Source of the DNA: Pseudomonas sp. LBUM920
GTDB lineage: Bacteria; Pseudomonadota; Gammaproteobacteria; Pseudomonadales; Pseudomonadaceae
Length of the DNA: 64,000 bases
Reading direction: 5' to 3'
NCBI RefSeq assembly: GCF_003852315.1
Contig: NZ_CP027762.1
Coordinates: forward strand, 3,887,501-3,951,500
Shown here: positions 1-8,069 of the stretch, piece by piece
How positions within the stretch are numbered: the first letter of the stretch is position 1
Layout of the letters: each line of letters opens with the position of its first letter
The notes under the pieces: generated by a model
What the model was told of the DNA's origin: nothing
What the model saw: the letters and a program-made list of their open reading frames with translations, nothing else
Databases searched by the model: none
Made by a program: the position numbers and the translations under genes

Positions 1-580
1 GGTGGCAGTGGGCGAAATCGGCTACGACGACATCACCCCTGAAGAGGACCGCTTTCTCGCCGCGCAGCTGGAGCTGGCCAAGCAATTCAACCTGCCGGTG
101 CTGGTGCACACGCCGCACCGCGACAAGATCGGCGGCACCAAACGCACCCTCGCGGTGATCCGTGAAGTGGGCATCGCCGAACACCTGGTGATCATCGACC
201 ACCTCAACGAACTGACCTTGCCGCTGGTGCTCGACAGCGAGTGCTGGCGCGGCCATTCCATCTACCCCAACACCAAGATGTCGGAGCAGCGCATGGTCGC
301 GCTGCTCAAGGAATACGGCACCGAAAAAATGGTGGTCAACAGCGCGGCGGATTGGGGCATCAGCGACCCACTCAAAGTGCCCAAGACCGGCCAGGCGATG
401 TTGGCCGCAGGCTTCACGGAAGCCCAGGTCGAGCAGGTGCTGTTCCATAACCCGGTGGACTTTTTTGCCCAAAGTGGCCAGCTCGACAAGGCGCTGGTGA
501 GCACGCCACTGCCCATCGACCAGCGCAAGCAATGGCAGGAAAACTCGGCCCTGCGCGGCCAGGAACCGGTGGTCAAATGA
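1..580 (+). CDS. TatD-family metal-dependent hydrolase of the Ebo/EDB cluster (3' part)
   Basis: The gene enters from outside the window, so the N-terminus is missing and 192 residues are visible. Metal-site landmarks of TatD-like TIM-barrel hydrolases are present: GEIG near residue 5, VHTPH near residue 36, an IDH near residue 66 and the SAADWG aspartate near residue 116. The stop overlaps the start of the next gene by ATGA. Its position immediately before EboE and EboF identifies it as the TatD-type member (EboB-like) of the ebo operon, whose products are known to be involved in moving a metabolite precursor toward the periplasm. The substrate is unknown. Confidence 0.85.
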   Translation, partial: VAVGEIGYDDITPEEDRFLAAQLELAKQFNLPVLVHTPHRDKIGGTKRTLAVIREVGIAEHLVIIDHLNELTLPLVLDSECWRGHSIYPNTKMSEQRMVALLKEYGTEKMVVNSAADWGISDPLKVPKTGQAMLAAGFTEAQVEQVLFHNPVDFFAQSGQLDKALVSTPLPIDQRKQWQENSALRGQEPVVK

Positions 581-1791
581 GTGCCTGCAGCGGCTGGACG
601 GCCGCCCAGCTCGGGTATTGCAGCAATGTGCACCCAACGCGTGACCTGGCCGGATTACGGGCCTCGATCAAGCAGCATTTTCAAGGCGTGCGCAATTTGC
701 GCGGGCTGCAGCAACAGGACAGCGGCCTGTGGATTTGCGCTCACGCGGCGGCGCAGCTGCAGCAGGAATCGGCGCGCGTGCAGTTCCTGGCATTGCTCAA
801 GCACAGCGGCCTGCGCCTGACCTCGCTGAACGGTTTTCCCTATGGCGAATTTCATCAGGGCGCCGTCAAAGCCGACGTCTACCTGCCCAATTGGGCCGAC
901 CCGCAACGCCTGGCCTACAGCCTGGACCTGGCGCGCCTCCTCGCCCATGCCTTGCCAAACGACTGCGTCCACGGCGTGATCTCCACGGTACCGCTGGGCT
1001 ATGCCGCCACCTGGACGCCGGCATTGCAGGCGCGCGCCGACGAGCAACTGAGCCAACTCACCGCCGCACTCGCCCACCTGCATTGGGAAACCGGCAAAAA
1101 AATCGTGTTCTGCCTGGAAATGGAACCGGACTGCGTGCTGGAAAACACCGAGCAGGCCATCGCGTTTTTCCAGCGCCGGCAATCCATGGACCCCAACCAT
1201 GCCTACTTGGCGTTGTGCTTCGATGTGTGCCATCAGGCGGTGATGTTCGAAGACTGCTACCAGTCGCTGGAACGGCTGCGCGCGGCCGAGGTGCCGGTGG
1301 GCAAGATCCAGCTGTCCAACGCGATGATTTGCCGCTTGCCATCGGACGACGCCAGCCGGCGCGAACACGTGCTCACGACCCTGAGCACCTTCGCCGAACT
1401 CACGTACTTACATCAGGTGAAAGCGCTCACGGCCCAGGGCCATCGAGTGGCCTGGCCAGACCTGCCGGCCGCCCTGAAGGACTGCGCCGGGTTCGGCGAA
1501 CTGCGCATCCACTTCCACATCCCGCTGTTCAGCGACCACCTGTTGCTGCCCGAACTCAGCGGCAGCCAGATTGCCCTGGCGCAGACCTTCGACTACCTGG
1601 CGGCGCATGCCGATGTGCGCCCGGTGCTGGAGGTGGAAACCTACAGCTGGGGCGTGCTGCCCGTTGAATTGCGGCCCGCTACCGAGGCCGCTCAATTGGC
1701 CGGCATCGCCGCTGAGCTGCGCTGGGTCGAAGAGCAACTGCGCCAGCGCAACCTGTTGCACGTGCAGGAGGCCTACGCCGATGCCCTCTGA
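577..1791 (+). CDS. eboE: EboE-like metabolite traffic protein (TIM-barrel, sugar-phosphate isomerase-like)
   Basis: I chose the ATG at 577, which overlaps the upstream stop (ATGA), giving 404 residues. An earlier in-frame start at 532 would run into the previous gene. The N-terminus has GYCSNVHPT, the characteristic opening of EboE proteins. The rest has the xylose-isomerase-like barrel features EMEPDCVLE and CFDVCH. The 3' end overlaps eboF by 11 bp, so the genes are translationally coupled. EboE proteins act with the other Ebo proteins in metabolite trafficking, and the reaction is not established. Confidence 0.85.
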   Translation: MSACSGWTAAQLGYCSNVHPTRDLAGLRASIKQHFQGVRNLRGLQQQDSGLWICAHAAAQLQQESARVQFLALLKHSGLRLTSLNGFPYGEFHQGAVKADVYLPNWADPQRLAYSLDLARLLAHALPNDCVHGVISTVPLGYAATWTPALQARADEQLSQLTAALAHLHWETGKKIVFCLEMEPDCVLENTEQAIAFFQRRQSMDPNHAYLALCFDVCHQAVMFEDCYQSLERLRAAEVPVGKIQLSNAMICRLPSDDASRREHVLTTLSTFAELTYLHQVKALTAQGHRVAWPDLPAALKDCAGFGELRIHFHIPLFSDHLLLPELSGSQIALAQTFDYLAAHADVRPVLEVETYSWGVLPVELRPATEAAQLAGIAAELRWVEEQLRQRNLLHVQEAYADAL

Positions 1792-3226
1792 ACAACCGCT
1801 GCTGCTGATCAATGTGGTCGGGCTCACGCCCTCGCTGTTGGGCGAAGCGACGCCGCACATCAACACCCTGCTCAAGACCGCCAAGATGGCCAGCCTGCAA
1901 CCGGTGTTCCCCGCCGTAACCTCGACGGTGCAGGCCTCGATCCTCACTGGCGCACCGCCGTCGCAGCACGGGATTGTCGGCAATGGCTGGTACTTTCGCG
2001 ATCAGGCCGAGGTGCGTTTCTGGCTGCAACCCAATGGGTTGATCCAGGGCGAAAAGGTCTGGCACACGCTCAAGCGCGAGCTCCCGGGCTTTCGCTGCAG
2101 CCAGTTGTTCTGGTGGTACAACATGTACGCCGACGTGGACGCCGCCATCACCCCGCGCCCGCATTACCCGGCCGATGGGCGCAAACAGTTCGGGCTGTAT
2201 TCGTCACCGCCCGGGCTGCATGAGCAGATCGAGGCGCAGATTGGCGAGTTCCCTTTCCATGGCTTCTGGGGGCCGGCGGCGGGCATTGCATCAAGCCGCT
2301 GGATCGTCGACTGCGCGATGGCCGAGTTCCAGATCAATCGCCCTCACCTGCAATTGATCTACTTGCCTCACCTCGACTACAGCTTGCAGCGCGTGGGGCC
2401 TGAACATCCCTCGATTGCCGATGAAGTACGCGCCATCGACGCCGAGGTGGGGCGCCTGCTGGCCTTCGCCGAGGCGCAGGGGGCGGCGGTGATGGTGCTG
2501 TCCGAGTACGGCATCGAAGCGGTCGAGCAGTCGGTGTCGATCAACCGCGTGCTGCGCGCCGAAGGCCTGTTGCAGGTGCGCCAATCCTTGAGCTGGGAAC
2601 TGCTCGACCCGGGCGCCAGTGCGGCGTTTGCGGTGGCCGATCATCAGGTTGCGCACATCTACGTAAAGCAGGCACAGGACATTGCGCGGATCAAAGCCTT
2701 GCTGCAGCGCCAGCCCGGTATCGAGCAGGTGCTCGATACAGCCGAGCAACGTGCCTGGCAGCTCGATCACCCGCGCAGCGGCGAGCTGGTGGCCGTGGCC
2801 GCCGCGGGCTACTGGTTCGATTACTACTACTGGCTGGATGAGCGCAAGGCGCCGGACTTTGCGCGCACCGTGGACATCCACCGCAAGCCTGGCTACGACC
2901 CGGTCGAGCTGTTCATCGACCCGGCGATTCGCTTCCCCAAACTAAAAATGGCGCGCCGCCTGCTGCAAAAAAAGCTCGGCTTTCGCTACTACATGGACCT
3001 GATTCCGCTGGACACCACGCTGGTGCGTGGCAGCCACGGGCGCCTGCCCAGCAGCGCACAGACCGGCCCATTGCTGATCACCAATTGCGATCTGGCGTTG
3101 CCGCAGCAGCTTGCGGCGACGGCAGTCAAGCAACTGCTCCTGGAACACTTCCTGGGGCGCCCACACCTCGAACTGGCCAATGCCAAGGAGCTTCCATGCG
3201 GCGAGCCTTATCTATCACTGTCCTGA
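1781..3226 (+). CDS. eboF: EboF-like alkaline phosphatase/nucleotide pyrophosphatase superfamily protein
   Basis: This 481-residue protein starts at the ATG overlapping the end of eboE. It belongs to the type I phosphodiesterase/nucleotide pyrophosphatase fold. PAVTSTVQA near residue 45 carries the nucleophile Thr, YLPHLDY near residue 195 carries a metal-binding Asp, and GSHGR lies near residue 425. Where canonical enzymes have an S-D-H-G metal motif, this protein reads LSEYG near residue 243, so one metal site looks altered. No signal peptide is visible. The end overlaps the next gene by 31 bp. It is the last recognisable core ebo gene here. Confidence 0.82.
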   Translation: MPSEQPLLLINVVGLTPSLLGEATPHINTLLKTAKMASLQPVFPAVTSTVQASILTGAPPSQHGIVGNGWYFRDQAEVRFWLQPNGLIQGEKVWHTLKRELPGFRCSQLFWWYNMYADVDAAITPRPHYPADGRKQFGLYSSPPGLHEQIEAQIGEFPFHGFWGPAAGIASSRWIVDCAMAEFQINRPHLQLIYLPHLDYSLQRVGPEHPSIADEVRAIDAEVGRLLAFAEAQGAAVMVLSEYGIEAVEQSVSINRVLRAEGLLQVRQSLSWELLDPGASAAFAVADHQVAHIYVKQAQDIARIKALLQRQPGIEQVLDTAEQRAWQLDHPRSGELVAVAAAGYWFDYYYWLDERKAPDFARTVDIHRKPGYDPVELFIDPAIRFPKLKMARRLLQKKLGFRYYMDLIPLDTTLVRGSHGRLPSSAQTGPLLITNCDLALPQQLAATAVKQLLLEHFLGRPHLELANAKELPCGEPYLSLS

Positions 3227-4338
3227 GTGCACTGGCCGGATTGGCCCAGGCCCAAGGCGCAAACACGGCCTTCGACTGCACGGATTTTCTGCAGTTTGGC
3301 GGCAATATCGACAAGACGCGAACCACCTTCACCCAAAGCCCCGAGACCCTGGCCTGGAACTGGTTTGTCTGCCTCAACCAACCGGCTGCGGCACAAAGCC
3401 CTGATCGGGCCTGGGAAACCATGAAGCCTTCAGACCAGGTTTACCTGGCCAATGGTACGCAACCCCTGCCCTACGCCCAGCGCACACCCGTGCCCGCCGC
3501 GGTGCTGACGCAAGCCCAGGCGATGGGCATGAACGTCAATCGTCTGTTCCACAACCTCAACGCCACGCAACAGGTGGACGGGCTGATCCTGGAAATGGGC
3601 GGCCAGGTGCCGCAAGCCCAGCAAGGCCAGGCGGTGCGGTTTCAACTGCTGATGGGTCCGGACACCTTCAACTACATCGTGCAGCAGAAGGTCTACAACG
3701 TGAATGGCCAGGCCGCATTGACCAGCGACCTCAACTTTCCCTCCACGGCCTGGGAACTGAAGGCCGCCTGGCTGTGGATCGGCAACAACCCGACCTACCA
3801 GCAGCAGTTGGCCAACGATGGCTACTACATCGCCCAGACCTACTACCAGCAAGGCACTGAGTACGTGGTGGGCTATGCCGCGTTGAGCGGCTTGCATGTG
3901 ATCAACAAATTGAACCCCGACTGGGTGTGGACCACCTTCGAAAACCGCAACAACAGCAAGTACACCGTGACCAACGCGATCCCGCCCACGCCGATGACCA
4001 ACAGCACCGGGCCGACCGCGGCGGCGCAACCGGTCAATACGAGTTTTCAGGCGAGCAACCCGACACTGGCGCAATACGAGTTGATCGGCGTGCAGTCCAA
4101 TACCACGCCGACCCTGCTCGCCAACTCCCAATTGGAATCGGCGTTCCAGAACCAGTCGTCGTGTTTCGCCTGCCACGGCACCGCCGCGTATTCGCCGACC
4201 AAGGGCTACTTCAACTTCGCCCTCAAACAAGACGGCGGCATCGTCTACCCCACCGCTGCACTGCCGGCTTCCGACTTTGTCGGGTATCACAAACTGGACT
4301 TTGTCTGGTCGCTCAAACGCGCCCAGTGGCAACGCTAA
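3196..4338 (+). CDS. Exported protein with a single CxxCH haem-type motif, copy 1
   Basis: The 380-residue product starts at ATG 3196, 31 bp inside eboF. A short Sec signal peptide is visible (MRRALSIT, hydrophobic core, then AQAQG). The only CxxCH is C323-F-A-C326-H327 near the C-terminus, consistent with covalent c-type haem attachment in the periplasm. The middle resembles the product of 6768-8066: a GLHVINK block followed by W-x-W-T-TFE, and a FPSTAWELK block. I do not recognise a named family. The partner gene at 4349 follows after 10 bp with a good RBS (taagga), so the two are probably co-expressed. Confidence 0.8.
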   Translation: MRRALSITVLSALAGLAQAQGANTAFDCTDFLQFGGNIDKTRTTFTQSPETLAWNWFVCLNQPAAAQSPDRAWETMKPSDQVYLANGTQPLPYAQRTPVPAAVLTQAQAMGMNVNRLFHNLNATQQVDGLILEMGGQVPQAQQGQAVRFQLLMGPDTFNYIVQQKVYNVNGQAALTSDLNFPSTAWELKAAWLWIGNNPTYQQQLANDGYYIAQTYYQQGTEYVVGYAALSGLHVINKLNPDWVWTTFENRNNSKYTVTNAIPPTPMTNSTGPTAAAQPVNTSFQASNPTLAQYELIGVQSNTTPTLLANSQLESAFQNQSSCFACHGTAAYSPTKGYFNFALKQDGGIVYPTAALPASDFVGYHKLDFVWSLKRAQWQR

Positions 4339-4348
4339 GGAGCCTCAC

Positions 4349-6709
4349 ATGAGCGTATTGAATTTCCCGCGTATCTACCTGGGCGGCCATATGTTCTGGA
4401 ACCCGCCGACCGCCAACAACAACGACATGTACCCGCTCTACGATGCGGTCAAAATGCAGATGAACTGGCGGTTCCTGGAAGCCTTCAAGATCACGCCGCT
4501 GAACGCCGCCAGCCAATTGCTGCCCTGGACCATCGCGCCGCTGGCACCGGCCGCCGTGCCGGACTACGTGATGCAGGTGCCGGGCAATGCCGGGCAGTTG
4601 GCATCCCCGATGATTCCCGGCGAATGGAACCTGTTCGGCGATAACGCCTGCGGCACCGTGAGCTACAACCAGACCCAGTCGGTGATCACCGGTGGCGAGT
4701 TGCCCGACGGTGGTTACGTCAGCCAGGACCCGCTGATCAATCAAAGTTATCAGTTGCTCGGCAATCCGTTTGGCGGCGCGCCGACGTCGCCGGCACGGTT
4801 TGTCGACGTGAGCCCGTGGCAGAACACCTTCACCGCGCTGTACTTCGACAAGCTGGTGCTGGGCAATGCGCAATGCGGCCTGACGCTCAACCGCGAACAC
4901 CGCATGCTCGACCGTTTCCTCAATTTCAATTGGGCCAACCTCGGCGGCCTGGCGTACGTGACCACCACCTGGCAGACCTGCTTCCCGAAGGAAAACCTGG
5001 CGTGGGTGATCGGCAACTCGGCGTTGCTGCAAAACCTGCAGGCGCAGATGGCGCAACAAAACGCCAAGGGGCTGATGTTCCGCTTTACCACCTACCTGAC
5101 CTGCTACGACAAGAACGGCATCTTCAACAACTACCCACCCATCGACACCCACAGCTCCACGCCCGAGGCCCAGGCCAAGGTACAGGCCATGTATCAGCAG
5201 GCGCTGGATAACGTCGGTGATATTTTCTTCAACCCGGCCTATAGCCGTACCGTGGGCAGCCTGGGGTTGTGGTTTGAGGACGAATTCCCCACCGCGCCGG
5301 CAGGCAGGCGCCTGGTGCCGGCCGCCAAGGTGGCGATCTACAAAACCTCACCGGGCACCACCAGCCAGGTCCAACTGGGCGTGATCTCGGCCCAGGCCCA
5401 TGGCAATACCTTGTCGCTGGACCTGGGCAACGCCTTTCCGTTCTACCCCATCGACAGCAAGGCCGACATCCCGGTCGCGGCCAAGTACCAGGCCGGCGAC
5501 TACCAGATCGGCATCCGCCAAGGCACGCAATTCAGCCCGTTGGCCAGCTTTGGCTATGACGATTACCAGCAATTGGCGTTTGACAAGCGCGCCGGCATCC
5601 TCGACCTGGCCCTCACCGTCGAGGCCCAGGCGCAGCTGCAATCCGGCACGCTGGAGCTGCAACAGCAAGGCACCACGCCGATCATCGCCGCGACCCAGCA
5701 ATTGTGGACCGCCGAGGTGGTAGAGAGCGCCAGCTTTATCGACGTGGGCGACACCAAGACGTTGCAAGTGATGGTGCAATACGACGGCCAGCCCGCACCG
5801 GCCGGCACCACGTTGTGGGTGGCCGAATACGGCAATGCCTACATGCTGTGCACCACCGATTACTACCTGGCGTTCAGTAACGCAGCGGACTTTTCGCTGT
5901 TCAACAACGACCCGCAGAACCCGACCAACAACAGCCCCTGCCTGCCGCAATTTGCCGGGGCGAAGACCTTGGCCGGCCAGATCACCGAAGGCACGGGTCG
6001 CCAGCTCATGGCAACCCGGCTGGCGGTGCCCGCCGATCAAACCGTGCCGGTGACCTACCAGCAATTTCTGCCGACGCCCGCCGCTGTCGCCCTGAGCCCG
6101 ACGCTGACGTTCGCCAACCCGATCACCCTGCAACGCACGTTGCAAGACCCGCTGAACAGCCCGGTGCAATTTAGCCTGACCAAGATCCAGACCGACGCCA
6201 ATGGCATCGCCAACCTGACGGTCACGGCCCAGGCGCCGGGCTTTCCGACCTTGCGTTTCTTTGTCCAGGACGGTCAGGAACCGGAGATCCCCTTCAGCTT
6301 TCCGCTCAACCAGGCCTTTACCGATTTTCTCGCGCCGCTGCGTGTGCTGCCGCTGGAACCGCAAATGCAGCAGGATTTCGTCAACGCCTGGAACCTGATT
6401 TATCAGCGTGAAAATGCCGGCCAGCTGATCTGGGAGACCTTCATCTACCCATTCATCCTGCAGCCGTTCTATTACCTCTACCCGATCATGAGCAAGTACA
6501 TGCCGCTCAATAACCTGACGCGCATCGAGGGCGCGGTCGACCAACTGATCGTGTTGATCAGCAAGGCCTATCAGGAGGAAAGCACGCTGGCGATGCCCAT
6601 CACGCGGGACATGCCGCAGAGCCGTCGCGCGGTGCTGGAACTGTGGGCGCAGGCGTTGGTGAAGCGTAACTACCCGCCCGTCCCGCTGAGCATGAACGAC
6701 TACGCGTAA
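4349..6709 (+). CDS. VioB/RebD N-terminal-domain-like protein, copy 1
   Basis: The product has 786 residues, with its start at ATG 4349 (AAGGAG upstream). There is no signal peptide, so it is probably cytoplasmic. The opening MSVLNFPRIYLGG with NPPTANNND matches my recollection of the VioB/StaD/RebD N-terminus (MSxLDFPRIHFxG, xAPTANRD). Other shared landmarks are GSLGLWxxxEF..PAGRRLVP near residue 310, LSLDLGNAFPF near 355, YDDYQ..GILDL near 405, and YLYPIMS with MPITRDMPQ in the last 80 residues. It ends where the ferritin-like C-terminal part of VioB would begin. Role inferred: an indole- or arylpyruvate-type oxidative dimerisation scaffold, unproven. Confidence 0.75.
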   Translation: MSVLNFPRIYLGGHMFWNPPTANNNDMYPLYDAVKMQMNWRFLEAFKITPLNAASQLLPWTIAPLAPAAVPDYVMQVPGNAGQLASPMIPGEWNLFGDNACGTVSYNQTQSVITGGELPDGGYVSQDPLINQSYQLLGNPFGGAPTSPARFVDVSPWQNTFTALYFDKLVLGNAQCGLTLNREHRMLDRFLNFNWANLGGLAYVTTTWQTCFPKENLAWVIGNSALLQNLQAQMAQQNAKGLMFRFTTYLTCYDKNGIFNNYPPIDTHSSTPEAQAKVQAMYQQALDNVGDIFFNPAYSRTVGSLGLWFEDEFPTAPAGRRLVPAAKVAIYKTSPGTTSQVQLGVISAQAHGNTLSLDLGNAFPFYPIDSKADIPVAAKYQAGDYQIGIRQGTQFSPLASFGYDDYQQLAFDKRAGILDLALTVEAQAQLQSGTLELQQQGTTPIIAATQQLWTAEVVESASFIDVGDTKTLQVMVQYDGQPAPAGTTLWVAEYGNAYMLCTTDYYLAFSNAADFSLFNNDPQNPTNNSPCLPQFAGAKTLAGQITEGTGRQLMATRLAVPADQTVPVTYQQFLPTPAAVALSPTLTFANPITLQRTLQDPLNSPVQFSLTKIQTDANGIANLTVTAQAPGFPTLRFFVQDGQEPEIPFSFPLNQAFTDFLAPLRVLPLEPQMQQDFVNAWNLIYQRENAGQLIWETFIYPFILQPFYYLYPIMSKYMPLNNLTRIEGAVDQLIVLISKAYQEESTLAMPITRDMPQSRRAVLELWAQALVKRNYPPVPLSMNDYA

Positions 6710-6767
6710 ACCGCGCAGAGGACCACCGGGTGACGCACCTGTCATCCGGTTTTCAAAGGAGTGTTGT

Positions 6768-8066
6768 ATGAACGCCAGCCGCTTGAGCCGATTGTTGCTA
6801 TTGCTGATGCTGCTCAGCCCCGGCGCCTTTGCCAGGGACGACAGCGGCAAGCCCCTGGCATTGGCCACGCAACTCAATTGCCAGCCGCCCACGAGCGCGC
6901 CCGCAGCCACTGCCAGCCAGGACCAGTTCGATCAATACAGCTGGCAGCTTTTTGTTGCCTTGAACTGGCCGGCACAGGACGGGCAGCGCGGCGCGCCCAA
7001 TTGCAGCAAACAGCCCGGCGACCCCGGCTATACCGTGTGGCAGACCTACAAGACCGTCAGCGAAATTTTCCTGCCGGGGGCCGCCAACCCCGGGCCGTGG
7101 AATAGCCCGCTGATCGCCAGAAGCCTGGGCATCATCAACATCGCAGCGCTGAAAAACAGCTCACTGGTCAACTCCATCGACCAGGCGGTGGGCGGCTGGT
7201 TGATCGATCAGGCAGGCAACCCGACCTACTACGATATCTCGGCCAACCAGGCGTCCTACAACTACATCGTCGGCAATAACTTCTACAACGCGAATGTGGT
7301 GTCCAAGGCCAACACCATCAACTTCCCCAATGGGGTGATCGAGGTCAAATCCAGCTGGCGCGTGCTCACCGCCCGTGACAATGCCAGCCATTACCTCACG
7401 CAGTTTGCCCGCGTCGCGCGGTTCAACAGCCAGGGGCAACGCATTGGCGTCGGCGAGGCGTACCTGGGCCTGGTGGGCTTGCACATCATCACCAAGGTCA
7501 ACGGCTACCCGCAGTGGATCTGGTCCACCTTCGAGCAGGTCGAAAACGTGCCGCCCAAAGCCAAAGTCAACGGCCAATGGGTCGATCAACCGGCGCCCGG
7601 CACCGCCTATTCCTACTTCAATGCGGCCGCGCCCGCCGCCGCGCTGAACCAGTCGCCCTGCAATTGGCAAACACAAGGCACCCAGCTGGTCTGCGTGCCC
7701 AGGCCCGGCACCACGTTCCAGACGCCCAACCCGCTGAACCGCGTGACGCCCATCGCGGATGTGACGAACTGGGTCAACAACAACTACCGCAACGATCCGA
7801 GCCTGCAACGCAGCGTGTTGAAGTACTACCAGTTGATCACCACCCAGCGCCCGCTGATGCCGAACAACCCAGGCAATCCGCTGGGCCAGCCGACCCCGGC
7901 GCTGTCGGCCAACGTGACCATGGAAAGCTATATCCAGCCCACCAGCAGTTGCATGAACTGCCACTCGATGGCGACACCGGTGAAGAGCCCGTTCAAGTCC
8001 GACTTCTCCTACCTGTTCAAATTTGCCAACAGCCCCATCACCCCACACGCCACGGGCAAGGAATAG
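6768..8066 (+). CDS. Exported protein with a single CxxCH haem-type motif, copy 2
   Basis: The 432-residue product follows a strong RBS (aaaggag, then ATG 6768). The N-terminus is a clear signal peptide (MNASRLSRLLLLLMLL, cleavage likely after GAFA). C395-M-N-C398-H399 is the only CxxCH and sits near the C-terminus as in copy 1. It also shares the YNYIVG, INFPNGVIEVKSSW, GLHIITKV and W-I-W-S-TFE blocks with copy 1, so the two are paralogues. It precedes the second VioB-like gene by only 3 bp. No named family recognised; a c-type cytochrome-like role is inferred from the motif and export signal. Confidence 0.8.
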   Translation: MNASRLSRLLLLLMLLSPGAFARDDSGKPLALATQLNCQPPTSAPAATASQDQFDQYSWQLFVALNWPAQDGQRGAPNCSKQPGDPGYTVWQTYKTVSEIFLPGAANPGPWNSPLIARSLGIINIAALKNSSLVNSIDQAVGGWLIDQAGNPTYYDISANQASYNYIVGNNFYNANVVSKANTINFPNGVIEVKSSWRVLTARDNASHYLTQFARVARFNSQGQRIGVGEAYLGLVGLHIITKVNGYPQWIWSTFEQVENVPPKAKVNGQWVDQPAPGTAYSYFNAAAPAAALNQSPCNWQTQGTQLVCVPRPGTTFQTPNPLNRVTPIADVTNWVNNNYRNDPSLQRSVLKYYQLITTQRPLMPNNPGNPLGQPTPALSANVTMESYIQPTSSCMNCHSMATPVKSPFKSDFSYLFKFANSPITPHATGKE

Positions 8067-8069
8067 ACC

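Noticed and set aside
532..576. Longer start for eboE at 532
   Set aside because: It would overlap the TatD gene by 49 bp. The ATG at 577 forms a normal ATGA junction and gives the expected EboE N-terminus.
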